A stretch of 64,000 nt of DNA from Bradyrhizobium ottawaense (GCF_900099825.1 NZ_LT629693.1:7823001-7887000); one strand, 5' to 3'. Shown: positions 10,165 through 20,800, numbered from the stretch's first letter. Notes: generated from the sequence alone by a model not told the origin. Translations and numbers: made by a program.

Positions 10165-11376
10165 TCAAACGAAGGTGAGGTCTGCTTCGGCGCCAAGCAT
10201 CCAGGCGCCGACGGTTTCAAAATGCCTGATCTGGCCCTGAAGTTGCTGGGTCACGGTGTGCATGTCCCGGAAGCGGCGTTCCAGCGGATGACCTTCGAAG
10301 ATTGCGGTGGCGCCGGCGGCGTTGTAGGCGAAATCGACCGCCTCGCGTGCCTTGTGAATGGCGTTGGTCGAGGCCATCCGCATATTGATGCGCTGGGCAA
10401 CGGTGATGGTGGCGCCCGCGGCGAGATCTTTCCAGGTATCGGCCATCGACTGCAACACATAGCCGCGCGCGGCGCGGAGATTGACCTCCGCCTGCGCGAG
10501 ATTGCACTGGACCACCGCGTTGTCGCGCAACAGGCCTTTGGCCCCGCGCGGCACCTTGTTGCGCATCGTTTCGACAAAGCTGTCGAGCGCGCTCCGGGCG
10601 ATGCCGCAGGCAACGCCGGCAAAGCCGACCTGGTAGCAGGTGCCCGCGCCCATGCGGTAGAGCGGTCCGCTTTCACGGCACTCGCGGTCGAATTCTCGGG
10701 TCATCGAGTGATCGGACCGAACAAAATAGTCGTTCAACGCGAACTGGTCGCTGGCGGTGCCACGCAGGCCGACCGTGTTCCAGATGTCGGTCCATTCGAC
10801 GTCTTCGGTGCGTACCAGCATGGTGCGTTCGAGCGGCGCACCGTTGGCTTCGTGTCTTGGCGAGCCGTCGGCTGCATAGATCGGGCAATGCGCGCCGAGC
10901 CAGGTGGCGTGGCGGCCGCCGGAGGCAAACGCCCACACGCCGGTGACGCGGTAGCCGCCCTCGCATTCGACCGCTTTGACCTTGGGACCGGGACCCCAGG
11001 CCAGCACCGCCCGGGGATCGCCAAAGATGGCCTGCGCCACCGGCAAATCGAGATACGCCGCCGACATCGCGCAACCGCCGGCCTGGCTCAGGCACCAGGC
11101 CGTGGAGGCATCGGCCTTGGCGATGGTTTCGATGACGTGGAAGAAGGTGACGGGATCGGTTTCGATCCCGGGGGACGAGCGCGGCAACAGCAGCCGGAAC
11201 AGCTGCGCCTCGTGCAGTCTGTCCAGCAGCGCCGGCGGCAGCCGGCGCGTCGTCTCGATGGCGTTGGAAGCGGCGGCGACGTCGGGACGCACGGCTTCGG
11301 CACGGGCGATCACTGTCGGATCGCCCGCGAGGTCGGCGTTGGTTGCGATCGCTGTATCCAAGACTTGTGTATTCAA
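10165..11376 (-). CDS. acyl-CoA dehydrogenase-like flavoprotein (group D monooxygenase class)
   Basis: A 403-residue protein of the acyl-CoA dehydrogenase fold. The region KADASTAWCLSQAGG and the GTASDQFALNDYFV segment match the HsaA/indole-oxygenase-like branch, in which reduced FMN or FAD supplied by a reductase is used to hydroxylate aromatic rings, rather than true acyl-CoA dehydrogenases (the usual catalytic Glu region is not evident). Domains appear in the usual order: helical N-terminal (1-115), beta barrel (115-225), C-terminal helical bundle (230-403). It starts two bases after the MFS gene stop, so the two are surely co-transcribed. No flavin reductase is encoded nearby, so it would need one from elsewhere. 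Confidence 0.8.
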   Translation of the reverse strand: MNTQVLDTAIATNADLAGDPTVIARAEAVRPDVAAASNAIETTRRLPPALLDRLHEAQLFRLLLPRSSPGIETDPVTFFHVIETIAKADASTAWCLSQAGGCAMSAAYLDLPVAQAIFGDPRAVLAWGPGPKVKAVECEGGYRVTGVWAFASGGRHATWLGAHCPIYAADGSPRHEANGAPLERTMLVRTEDVEWTDIWNTVGLRGTASDQFALNDYFVRSDHSMTREFDRECRESGPLYRMGAGTCYQVGFAGVACGIARSALDSFVETMRNKVPRGAKGLLRDNAVVQCNLAQAEVNLRAARGYVLQSMADTWKDLAAGATITVAQRINMRMASTNAIHKAREAVDFAYNAAGATAIFEGHPLERRFRDMHTVTQQLQGQIRHFETVGAWMLGAEADLTFV

Positions 11377-11378
11377 GA

Positions 11379-12782
11379 CTAGGCCTGACGAACCTGAGCG
11401 GTCGAAAGATCGAGCCCATCGGCCAGTTCCTTGTCGATCTGTTCGATCGACTTGCCCCTGGTCTCAAAGCCGATGAAATAATACACGATCCCGGCCATCA
11501 GGAACCAGCAACCGAGATAGATGAAGGCCGTCGGAATCTGGGTCAGCGGCACGTCGGGTTTGAGGTAGTTGTCGGAGCCGACGATCAGGGCCAGCCCGAC
11601 CGGGCCGATGATCTTGCCGATGCCGCCAAAGCCATAGGCCGATCCCATGCCGGTGGTTCGCAGATGGGACGGCCAGACCTCGGCCGCGTAGGGCCCGACG
11701 ATGGCAAAGCCGCCATCGGCGAAGAAGAAGGCCACGGTCAGGATCAGCCAGAACGCCGACAGGCCGAACAGCGTCGTATCGTAATTGTATCCGGCGACGA
11801 TGGTCAGGATGCCGGCGCCAAGGCCAAGCAGCCCGCCGGCGGTGCGCCGCCCCAGCAGTTCCGAGAAATAGGAGAAGGAGAGGCGGCCGATGAAGCCGGA
11901 GACGCTGAGCAGGATCATCATCTTGGCGGCTTCCTGCGGTGTCACCTTCAACAGCAATACGAACAGCGACGGCGCCCAGAGCGTGATGCCGTAGACGCCG
12001 GTCTGGGCGCCGGCATTGCCGAGCCACGAAACCAGCAGGCTGCGCGGATATTTGAACAGATCGAACCAGCTCGACTTGATGATGGGGCCCGCATCGGCTG
12101 CGGTCGGCATCGGCAACGCCGACGGCTCCATCTGCAGGGCCCAGGCGAGCGACTTGCGCGCGTCCGCGTATCGGCCCTGGCGGCACAGCCATCGCGGTGA
12201 CTCCGGAACCCAGAGACGCACGAGCAAGACGAGGAAGGCCGGCAACACGCCGATCGCAAACAGCAATCGCCATTCGCCGCTGCCGATCAGGGCGCCCATG
12301 ACCGCGCCGAGGCCGACACCGAGCGGGATGACGCAGGTCACGAGGCCGCCGACCCAGCCGCGCTTGGAGGAGGGCATGAATTCCTGCACCAGCGGCAGGT
12401 CCACGCAATACAGGCCGCCGACGCCGGTTCCGACGAAGAAGCGCATGATCGCGAGATAGACCCAGCCGTTTTCCGGCGTGAAATAGAGCAGGCCGGTCGC
12501 GATCGAGAAATTCAGCACGGTCCCGATGAACACCACGCGGCGGCCGATGCGATCGGCGAGCCAGCCCCAGACATAGGCGCCGATGATGGCGCCGATGCCG
12601 GAACTCATCAGCACGGTAGCCGATTGGCCAAACGTAAGCTTCCAGGGGCCGATCAGGAAGGCGAGCACGAAGCCGATCAGGAAATAATCGAAGAATTCGA
12701 GCGCGTCGCCGATGATGGCGGCAGCAAGGATCTTGATCTGGTTGCCGGTCAGACTCGTCCGGCGGTCTAGTATTTCGAACAT
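11379..12782 (-). CDS. MFS transporter, aromatic-acid/sugar porter type
   Basis: A 12-helix major facilitator protein of about 467 residues. The loop 2-3 motif is GWLADRIGRRVVFIG, the N-terminal helix has IGDALEFFDYFLIGF, as in aromatic acid:H+ and metabolite:H+ symporters, and the C-terminus ends ETRGKSIEQIDKEL, a common sugar-porter ending. The ATG chosen has GGGGAA six bases upstream; a GTG twelve bases earlier is possible. It heads an operon with a monooxygenase-like flavoprotein (2-bp spacing) and a VOC protein, which suggests uptake of the compound that these enzymes act upon. Substrate unknown. Confidence 0.88.
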   Translation of the reverse strand: MFEILDRRTSLTGNQIKILAAAIIGDALEFFDYFLIGFVLAFLIGPWKLTFGQSATVLMSSGIGAIIGAYVWGWLADRIGRRVVFIGTVLNFSIATGLLYFTPENGWVYLAIMRFFVGTGVGGLYCVDLPLVQEFMPSSKRGWVGGLVTCVIPLGVGLGAVMGALIGSGEWRLLFAIGVLPAFLVLLVRLWVPESPRWLCRQGRYADARKSLAWALQMEPSALPMPTAADAGPIIKSSWFDLFKYPRSLLVSWLGNAGAQTGVYGITLWAPSLFVLLLKVTPQEAAKMMILLSVSGFIGRLSFSYFSELLGRRTAGGLLGLGAGILTIVAGYNYDTTLFGLSAFWLILTVAFFFADGGFAIVGPYAAEVWPSHLRTTGMGSAYGFGGIGKIIGPVGLALIVGSDNYLKPDVPLTQIPTAFIYLGCWFLMAGIVYYFIGFETRGKSIEQIDKELADGLDLSTAQVRQA

Positions 12783-13099
12783 GGCGTTCCCCACGGCGCC
12801 TGTTCATTTTTATATCTCAGCGGGCGTCGCGCCTGCGCACCGCAAGTGTCGAAAGGCTATCTTGCTACCGGCGCGATCGGCAAGCCTGCACTGACGCGGG
12901 GCACATCTGCAGGCGAACGACGGGGATCTCTTACTGCTCTGCACAAAAACGATTGCGCAAGGCAGTTGAATCGGGTGCAACCACCCGGCAGGCAGTGCTC
13001 GTGTTGCTGTCAGCCGCTGACTGCTGCAGCGCACGCGCCCCATTGTTTAATGTTTTGCCGATAGCGTCTTCGCTTGAGCGACATCCGGGACCAAACGGG
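12783..13099. other. intergenic region between MFS and PilZ genes
   Basis: About 317 bp with divergent flanking genes; it must hold both promoters. No clear gene, operator or repeat is seen. Confidence 0.45.
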
Positions 13100-13351
13100 A
13101 TGGAAGAGAAACGAAAACATCCGCGTACCGACACCGAAGAGCCGGCCTTTGTGTCGTCAGGCGGCTCGGTGATGCGCTGCGTGGTGCGGAATGTTTCGCT
13201 CGAGGGGGCGGCGATCGACGTCGAAAACCCAGCCTTCGTCCCGCAACGTTTCCGCCTGGTGATGGCGAACGACTCGTCGATCGTTCATGAGTGCCAGGTT
13301 GCCTGGATCCAGAAAAACCGGATCGGCCTGACCTTCATCGATTTGAAGTGA
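13100..13351 (+). CDS. PilZ domain protein
   Basis: An 83-residue stand-alone PilZ domain, a family that often binds cyclic di-GMP and controls motility or surface polysaccharide. The first binding element is the basic stretch EEKRKHPRTD (RxxxR-like, here KRKHPR), and the second is NVSLEGAAID, matching the D/N-x-S-x-x-G motif. The domain end, KNRIGLTFIDL, is typical. An upstream in-frame extension of 49 codons is not like PilZ proteins and is ignored. It is a single gene. Binding of c-di-GMP is probable but the first Arg of the strict RxxxR motif is replaced by Lys. Confidence 0.85.
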   Translation: MEEKRKHPRTDTEEPAFVSSGGSVMRCVVRNVSLEGAAIDVENPAFVPQRFRLVMANDSSIVHECQVAWIQKNRIGLTFIDLK

Positions 13352-13476
13352 GCCGCGAGATAGGCGAGTGCGGCACACTACAAGGCCCAGACGCAAAATC
13401 GCGAAAACAACCCCATGCAAAGTAGAAACGGGGCCGACGGCGCGCATCGATGGCAATCAGGCCATTTATCGCTGCC

Positions 13477-14469
13477 TTACGGCGCTACTGGCGCCCCCAG
13501 CAACTCGATCCGCAGCTTGGCGTCCCGCACCACCTTGCCCCATTTGTCCATCTCCAACCTGATGCGGGCGCCGAACTCGTCCGGCGTATTCGCGAACGGC
13601 GTGAAGCCGAGCGCGGTGAGGCGTTCCTTCACATCGGGCTGGGAAACGGCCTTCGCGATCTCGCGATAGAGCAGGTCGACGATCTCTTTTGGGGTTCCCG
13701 CAGGTGCTACGATGCCGGTCAATGTGTCGGCGTCCTGATCCTTGATGCCCTGTTCGGCAAAGGTCGGTACGTCAGGCATGCCCGCCGCACGTTCCGATGC
13801 AGCAATGCCGAGCGCCCGGAGTTGACCGGCCTGCACCGCCGGGAGCGCAGGCGGCAGCGCGGTGAACGCGATCGGGGTGTGTCCGCCGACGGTGGCCTGG
13901 ATCGCCGGCCCGGCGCCGGCAAACGGCACATGCACGAGATCGAGCTTGAACGCCAGCCGGAACAACTCGCCTCCGAGATGCGGCGTCGAGCCGACACCGG
14001 GACCGGCAAAGCTGTACTTGCCGGGATTGTCGCGAATGAGCTGGATCAACTCAGGCAACGTCTTGGCCGGTACCGACGGATTGACCACCACGACATTCGG
14101 CGAGACCGCGACCAGCGTTACCGGTGCAAAGTCCTTGACCGCGTCGTACGGCACCTTGGCGTAAAGGCTGGGGTTGACGACGAAGCCGGTCGAGATCGCC
14201 ATGATGGTGTAGCCGTCGGCGGCGGCGTGCGCGACCTGGCCGGCTGCGGTATTACCGCCGGCGCCGCCGATATTCTCGACGACGAACTGATGACCGAGAC
14301 TGTCGGAAAGCTTCTGCGCCACGATCCGCGCAATGGCATCGGTCGGCCCGCCGGCGGTAAACCCGACCACAATGCGGACCGGCTTGTTGGGATAGGCCTG
14401 GGCCGTTGCCGCCGCAACGCCGGAAAACAGCCACATGGCTGCGAGCACTACGCGTACGACCGCGGCCAT
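13477..14469 (-). CDS. Bug-family tripartite tricarboxylate transporter binding protein
   Basis: Periplasmic substrate-binding protein of the Bug (TctC) family. The ATG chosen gives a Sec signal MAAVVRVVLAAMWLFSGVAA with cleavage near ATAQA, followed by the family start YPNKPVRIVVGFTAGGPTD. Other Bug marks are GHQFVVENIGGAGGN and DGYTIMAISTG, both of which contact the ligand carboxylate through water. About 330 residues is the usual length. No TctA/TctB membrane genes are nearby, as is common for Bug proteins, so it may work with a distant transporter or as a sensor. Ligand unknown; carboxylates are usual. Confidence 0.9.
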   Translation of the reverse strand: MAAVVRVVLAAMWLFSGVAAATAQAYPNKPVRIVVGFTAGGPTDAIARIVAQKLSDSLGHQFVVENIGGAGGNTAAGQVAHAAADGYTIMAISTGFVVNPSLYAKVPYDAVKDFAPVTLVAVSPNVVVVNPSVPAKTLPELIQLIRDNPGKYSFAGPGVGSTPHLGGELFRLAFKLDLVHVPFAGAGPAIQATVGGHTPIAFTALPPALPAVQAGQLRALGIAASERAAGMPDVPTFAEQGIKDQDADTLTGIVAPAGTPKEIVDLLYREIAKAVSQPDVKERLTALGFTPFANTPDEFGARIRLEMDKWGKVVRDAKLRIELLGAPVAP

Positions 14470-14555
14470 GGCGACTTCCCCCAATATGTTTGTTGGCGCC
14501 ATCTTCGGCGAGGGCGCCGCGCCGGACAAGGGGAAACCGCGCGGGCCGACCCTGG

Positions 14556-15197
14556 TTATTTCCGCAGCAGCGGCTTGAGCCGCTCCTCGAGTTCCTCGAA
14601 CGACATCGCGCCCTGCAGCTTCACGCCGTTCAGGAAGAAGGTCGGCGTCGAGACGACGTTCAACTCTCGCAGGGCGTATTGCTGGTCAGCGGAGAGCTTG
14701 TCGAGCTGCGCCTGATCGCTTGCGCAAGCGTCGACGTCTTGCTCGCTCATCCCGTTCAGCTTGCCGACGAACAGCAGCGTTTCCTTCGTTTGCGTCACCA
14801 GGCGTTCTTGCAGCTTGAACAGGGTTTCGATTGCACCAAGATATCTTTCGGAATCACCCTTGCCGATGCACCGCGCCAGCATCGAGGCCGTCGCGGCCTT
14901 GATATCGAGCGGAAATTCGCGGAACACGAAACGTACCTTGCCCGTGTCGATATATCTGGACCGGAGCATGGGAAAGACGTTCTCGCCGAAGGCCGCGCAA
15001 TGCGAGCAGCTCATCGAGGCGTATTCGGTGATGGTCACCGGCGCTTTGGCCGACCCGATCACGATGTCGGGCAGCGATACCGGCCTGGCGACAGCCGCGG
15101 CAATAGCGCTTTGCGCCCTGGCGGAGCCGGTGCAGGGCATGGCCGCGAAAGCGAGGAGAACGGCAAAAACGGTGCGGCGGCGAACGGTCAACGGCAT
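14556..15197 (-). CDS. DsbA/DsbG-like thiol-disulfide protein
   Basis: Exported thioredoxin-fold protein of the DsbA-like group (thioredoxin_4). The ATG chosen has GGGAG just upstream and gives a signal peptide with RRRTVFAVLLAFAAMPC and cleavage around GSARAQ. The active site is SCSHC (CxxC) in ASMSCSHCAAF, and the cis-Pro loop is VVSTPTFFLNG. About 213 residues is normal. It likely oxidises or isomerises disulfides in the periplasm. Two cysteines outside the active site (in ARCIGKGD and DACASDQ) could form a structural disulfide. It is followed 87 bp on by the Bug protein on the same strand; a functional link is unclear. Confidence 0.85.
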   Translation of the reverse strand: MPLTVRRRTVFAVLLAFAAMPCTGSARAQSAIAAAVARPVSLPDIVIGSAKAPVTITEYASMSCSHCAAFGENVFPMLRSRYIDTGKVRFVFREFPLDIKAATASMLARCIGKGDSERYLGAIETLFKLQERLVTQTKETLLFVGKLNGMSEQDVDACASDQAQLDKLSADQQYALRELNVVSTPTFFLNGVKLQGAMSFEELEERLKPLLRK

Positions 15198-15293
15198 GCT
15201 CCCGGAACGACATTGGCGGGTCGATGCGTCGATCAATCCCAGCAGAAATGGTTTACCTTCTTCGACGTGCGAAGGCAAAACCAGCGAGGCTGT

Positions 15294-17537
15294 CTACCGG
15301 TCCGGCGAGAAGGCCAGCACCAGGCCTTCGTGCAGCTTGGAGTTCTCACTACGGCCGAAATGCTTGGGCAGGTCTTCGTTTTCGAGGTTCGGCGCAAACG
15401 TCCTGAGCTTCGCGGCGACGCGTCGGGCTTCCCCGGGGTGGTTGGCCAGCGCGTACGCCGCGACAAGTCCCGCCCAGCTTCGCGGATAGTTGGGATTGAT
15501 CGTGATCGAGCGCTCGAACATCGCAATCGCTTCGCGGTAATCGCCGACCTCGAGTTCCGCATTGCCCGCGAATTCGAGCCAGACCGGCATGATCGGGTCG
15601 CGCGGACTTAGCAGCATCGCATAGCGGACGTGTTCGAGCCCTTCGGAGACTTTCCCGGAGCGGATCAGGCTGTTGCCGATCTGTGCGTGAGCGCTGGCAT
15701 CGCTGGGATCGATCTTGATCGCCCGTTCCAGATGTTCCAGCGCTTCCGGCAACGTCGGCAGCCGATTGAGTGCGAGGGCCAGATAGAAATGGGCCTGGCT
15801 CGACTCGGGATCGCGCACCAGAACCTGGCGCAGGATTTCTTCCGCCTTGCTGCGATGGCCACCCGGTTCGGTATCGAGAACCTGAGCGCCCATCCGGGCG
15901 TGATAGGCGCCGATGCCAAGCTGAGCGGAGAGGTTTTTCGGATCGCGCTCCAGCGCCTTGTTGAACAGTGCGAGCGCCTCCTTGTAACCTTCGAGATTGA
16001 CCTGCGACAGCGCAGCCCAGCCGCGATAGGCGAGCGCATCGGCATCGAAATCATTCGACAGCTGCTGGCTTTCGATCGGAAGCACTTCAAACTGAAGCTC
16101 GCGCGCCAACCGACTGACGATTTCGTCCCGGACGCCCTGCCGGTCGGCCCCGCGGCGTTCGACACGGCCGCTCCACACCGACAGGCGGGTGGCCGGATTG
16201 ATCAGTTCGACGTTGACCCGAAGATTGTCGTCCTGAAGCCGGACGCGGCCTTCCAGCACATATCTTACCTGCAGCTCGGTGCCGAGCCTGGCCACGTCGA
16301 CGGCCTGACTCCGGTAGCTGCGCGCAGTCTGGCGCGAGATGACCCTGAACGAGGGAAGGCGCGACAGCGTATTGGTCAGATCGTCCGTGAACATGTCGGC
16401 GATCAACTGACCGGGCTCGTCGCTCCCGCCAGGGTTTGCGAACGGCAATACCACGATCGGGATAATGCCCTTCGGCAGTTGCGCCTCATGGGCGGCCGCC
16501 GGCGACCGCCAGGGGTCAGGTGGGGCGCCAAGCGCCGTGGGCGATGGAAACGAGGTCGACGGGCCGAGTCCCAAAATGGTGTGCAAGGGCTCCGAGGCGA
16601 AAGTTCCCGCGGCCACCAGAATTCCCGCCAACGCTAACGCCGCCACCGTCATCCCGTCGGGGCGCCGCGTCAGAAAATTCCGTCGTGGCGCGACGACAGG
16701 TGTTATGGCCGGAGCGATTGCAGCGCTATCAGGACGATCGCCGTTAAGCGGCAGGCCGGTGTCATGTTGAACGCCTTCCGACGGTCCCGGGATCGGAGCC
16801 GCGACATCGGCGCTCCGGAGAGTCTCCAGCATCGCCCGGGTTTCTCGTTCGGGGGCGACCCCGAGTTCACGCTGAAGCACACCTGCAAAATTACTGGCCC
16901 GCGACAACGCTTCGTTCTTGCCGCGATAGCGGGCGTACAAGGCGATCGCGAGGCGATGCCAATCCTCCCGCAGCGGATCGAGCGCAATCAACTGGTCGGT
17001 GGCCGCCAACGCCTGGTTCGGGTCAATCACCAGGTCCGGGCGCCGCACGAAGGTTTCGCAGAGTTGCGCGGCGGCGTGTTGCAGTCGTGTTCGCTGTCCG
17101 CTGATCCACTCTTCGAACGCTTCTTCCTCGAGAATGAAGCCGGAAAGAAAATCACCGGTGAACGACCGCGCCGCACGCGCGAGGTCTTCCGCGCTCTGCG
17201 AGCACGCAAACGATCCAAATTCCCGGGCATCGATCGACCACGACGGGGCGTCCAGCCGCACGATCTTGGTGTCGGTCATGAACACGCTCGACGGGAGTTC
17301 CTTGCGCAACAAAGCCAGTGCTTGCCGCAGGCTCTGCCGCGCTTGCTGATCGGAACAACCACCCCACAGCAAAGCCGCGAGCTCCTCACGGCTCGCCGCG
17401 TAGTCGCTGCTCATCCCGAGATAGGCCAGCAAAGCCCCGGTCTTTTTCGTCGGAAGCTGGATGGGCATGGATTCATCGTGCGGAGCGGCGACGCCAAACC
17501 GGCCGAGCAGACGCAGACGCATTACGGGCAATGTCAT
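15294..17537 (-). CDS. BTAD/TPR transcriptional regulator with TolB-like middle domain
   Basis: A 747-residue regulator. Residues 1-100 look like an OmpR-type winged helix with LLGRFGVAA and a helix containing REELAALLWGGCSDQQARQSLRQALALLRKEL, and 100-245 is the bacterial transcriptional activator domain (BTAD) of SARP-like regulators. A single membrane-like stretch follows (VAALALAGILVAAGTFA near residue 300), then a TolB/FlgO-like domain (IPIVVLPFANPG to about residue 480), and several TPR units to the end. This is the layout of cyclase-associated or ToxR-like membrane regulators. It is divergent from the giant adhesin gene, and four direct repeats begin 11 bp before its start, so self-control and control of the adhesin are likely. 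A start five codons later is possible. Confidence 0.82.
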   Translation of the reverse strand: MTLPVMRLRLLGRFGVAAPHDESMPIQLPTKKTGALLAYLGMSSDYAASREELAALLWGGCSDQQARQSLRQALALLRKELPSSVFMTDTKIVRLDAPSWSIDAREFGSFACSQSAEDLARAARSFTGDFLSGFILEEEAFEEWISGQRTRLQHAAAQLCETFVRRPDLVIDPNQALAATDQLIALDPLREDWHRLAIALYARYRGKNEALSRASNFAGVLQRELGVAPERETRAMLETLRSADVAAPIPGPSEGVQHDTGLPLNGDRPDSAAIAPAITPVVAPRRNFLTRRPDGMTVAALALAGILVAAGTFASEPLHTILGLGPSTSFPSPTALGAPPDPWRSPAAAHEAQLPKGIIPIVVLPFANPGGSDEPGQLIADMFTDDLTNTLSRLPSFRVISRQTARSYRSQAVDVARLGTELQVRYVLEGRVRLQDDNLRVNVELINPATRLSVWSGRVERRGADRQGVRDEIVSRLARELQFEVLPIESQQLSNDFDADALAYRGWAALSQVNLEGYKEALALFNKALERDPKNLSAQLGIGAYHARMGAQVLDTEPGGHRSKAEEILRQVLVRDPESSQAHFYLALALNRLPTLPEALEHLERAIKIDPSDASAHAQIGNSLIRSGKVSEGLEHVRYAMLLSPRDPIMPVWLEFAGNAELEVGDYREAIAMFERSITINPNYPRSWAGLVAAYALANHPGEARRVAAKLRTFAPNLENEDLPKHFGRSENSKLHEGLVLAFSPDR

Positions 17538-17547
17538 TGGTGACTTT

Positions 17548-17627
17548 GCATCAAAGGTGGCTTCGGAGCATCAAAGTTAGCTTCGGAGCTTCAAAGGTAA
17601 CTTCGGAGCTTCAAAGGTAGCTGCGGA
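17548..17627. repeat. four tandem 20-bp direct repeats before the regulator
   Basis: Four uninterrupted units, 17548-17567, 17568-17587, 17588-17607 and 17608-17627, with consensus GCATCAAAGGTAGCTTCGGA and one to four differences each. The 20-bp period is close to two helical turns, so all copies face nearly the same side of the DNA. They lie directly before the regulator's ATG and about 210-290 bp before the adhesin ATG. BTAD-type regulators are known to bind direct repeats, so these are a good operator candidate. Confidence 0.8.
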
Positions 17628-17838
17628 TCGAAATGATGAATTATTTTTGGGCCGCTTCGCCGCTCTCCGCGAGCCGCCTGAAATGTTCGGCCTGATCCTA
17701 CGAAGTGTATCTGCTGGAGCAAGCTTATATTTAACAGATGGTTAGTAATTTCACGTTTTTTTTGCGCTCCTGTAACGCCGCGTCAGCAGACTCGCTCCCG
17801 ATTTTGAATTCAGCAGTTCATTTTGGGGAATGGGAACC

Positions 17839-20800
17839 ATGGCAAATTCGGCAGCAATCATCGGCGCACCGACGGTCAGCGACGTCACCGAAGACACGAA
17901 TTTACAGGTTTTGATCGCTGCCGGACTGATTTCCATCAGCGATGCCAACCCTGGCCAGGCCGCATTCAAGACGACGGTCATCTCCGCATCCGGCAATCTC
18001 GGCTCGTTAACGATCGCCGCAAACGGATCCTACAGCTACTCCGTCGCCGACAGCGCTGTGCAATATTTGGGAGCCGGCGACACCAAAATCGACACCTTCA
18101 CGGTGACGTCACTCGACGGTACAACTAAAAAGGTAAGTTTTACGATCCACGGTGTTAACGATGCGGCGGTGATCGGCAACGCGACGGTGCACGACGTCAC
18201 CGAAGATGCGACCAAGCCGAACCTGACCGCGACCGGTTCCATCTCGATTTCGGACGTCGATCAGAACCAGGCGTCGTTCAAGACAGCGGTAATTTCGTCT
18301 GCCGGCAATCTCGGAACCCTGACGCTCGCGACCAACGGGTCGTATAGCTATTCGGTCGCCGACAGCGCCGTGCAGTATCTCGGCGCCGGCGACACCAAAG
18401 TCGACACCTTCACGGTGACGGCGTTCGACGGCACAACCAAACAGATCAATTTTACGATCCACGGCGTCAACGACGCTGCCGTGATCGGCACGCCGACCGT
18501 GCACGATGTCACCGAAGACGCCACCAGTCCGTTTTTGACCGCGAACGGCATGATCTCGATCACGGATGCCGATCAGGGGCAGGCGGCGTTCAAGACCGCG
18601 GTGATTTCAGCGGCCGGCAATCTCGGAAACCTGACGATCGCGGCCAACGGATCGTACAGCTATTCGGTCGCCGACAGCGCCGTACAATATCTCGGCGCGG
18701 GCGACACCAAAGTCGACACCTTCACGGTGACGTCGCTGGATGGCACCACCAAGCAGGTGAGCTTCACGATTCACGGCGTCAATGATGCGGCCGTGATCGG
18801 CACCCCGACCGTGCACGACGTCACCGAGGACGCAACGCAGCCGTTGTTGTATGCGTTCGGAACGATCTCGATCTCGGACGCGGATCAGGGCCAGGCCGCG
18901 TTTCAGGCGGGGATCATCTCGGGCGCCGGTGCGCTGGGCACTCTGATTCTGCTGCCCAACGGGTCATACGCCTACTTCGTGTCGGATGCCGCGGTTCAGT
19001 ATCTCGGCGGCAACGACATCAAGGTCGACACGTTCACGGTGACGGCACTCGACGGCACCACGAAGCAGATCAGCTTTACGATTCACGGCACCAACGACGT
19101 CGCCGTGATCGGCAATCCGACGGTGCACGACGTCACCGAGGATTCGAATCCGACCACGCTGACGGCGACCGGCTCGATTTCGATCTCCGATGCCGACCAG
19201 GGGCAGGCCGCGTTCCAGACCACCGTGGTTTCCGCCGCCGGCAATCTGGGAACACTGACGCTCGCTGTGAACGGCAGCTACAGCTACACGGTCGCCGACA
19301 GCGCCGTGCAGTATCTCGGCGCCAGCGATACCAAGACGGATACGTTCACCATCGCTTCCGTCGACGGCACAACCAAGCAGGTGACCTTCACGATCCATGG
19401 CGTCAACGACGCCGCCGTGATCGGCAATCCGACGGTCCACGACGTCACTGCCGATCCGAGCAAGGTGACACTGACGGCGACCGGTTCGATCTCGATCACC
19501 GATGTCGACCAGGGACAGGCGTCCTTCAAGACGTCGGTGATATCGGCATCGGGCAATCTCGGCCAGCTCACGCTCGCCAGCAATGGCACCTATTCCTATT
19601 CGGTGGCGGAAAGCGCCGCGGCGCAACTTGGCACCGGCGGCTCCAAGGTCGACACCTTTACGGTCACCTCATTCGACGGCACCACCAAACAGATTACCTT
19701 TACGGTCCATGGCGCAAGCGCGGTCAATCACCCGGCGACGATCGGCGATCCGACCGTCCACGATGTGACGGAGGATGCGTCCGTCAACAGCGCCGGAAAC
19801 CTGACGGCCGTCGGTAGCATTTCGATTTCGGATCCCGACGCGGGGCAGGCCGCTTTCCAGACCTCGACGACGGCAGCCAGCGGAAATCTCGGCTCGCTCG
19901 TCCTCGCCAGCAACGGCAACTACACCTACACCGTCGCCAACAGTAACGTACAGTATCTCGGCGCGACCGATACCAAGGTCGATACCTTTACCATCTCGTC
20001 GGTGGACGGCACGACCAAGCAGGTCTCCTTCACCATTCACGGCGTCAACGATGCCGCCGTGATCGGCGATCCGCAGGTCCATGACGTGACCGAGGATGTC
20101 GCACCCGACGGCGCGGGCAATCTGACGGCGACCGGGACGCTGACCATCGCCGATCCCGACCAGAACCAGAATTCGTTCCTGACCACGGTAGGCAGCACGA
20201 CCGGGAATCTCGGCAACCTGTCGATCACCAGCACCGGCGCCTACAGCTACGCGGTTGCCAACAGTGCCGTTCAGTATCTCGGCGCCAGCGATTCCAAGGT
20301 CGATACCTTCACGGTGACGGCGCTTGATGGCACCACCAAGCAGGTCTCCTTCACCATCCACGGCGCGAACGATGCCGCCGTGATCGGCGATCCACAGGTC
20401 CATGACGTGACCGAGGATGTCGCACCCGACGGCGCGGGCAATCTGACGGCGACGGGGACGCTGACCATCGCCGATCCCGACCAGAACCAGAATTCGTTCC
20501 TGACCACGGTCGGCAGCACGACCGGGAATCTCGGCAACCTGTCGATCACCAGCACCGGCGCTTACAGCTACGCCGTCGCCAACAGTGCCGTTCAGTATCT
20601 CGGCGCCAGCGATTCCAAGGTCGACACCTTCACGGTGACGTCGCTCGACGGCACCACCAAGCAGGTCTCCTTTACGATCCACGGTGCGAACGATGCCGCC
20701 GTGATCGGCGATCCGCAGGTCCATGACGTGACCGAGGATGTCGCACCCAACGGCGCGGGCAATCTGACGGCGACCGGGACGCTGACCATCGCCGATCCCG

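Noticed and set aside
12953..13099. N-terminal extension of the PilZ gene
   Set aside because: The PilZ domain starts at the ATG at 13100; the 49 extra codons have no PilZ-like sequence.
17548..17627. The 20-bp repeats as a CRISPR array
   Set aside because: Units are directly joined with no spacers; no cas gene is near.
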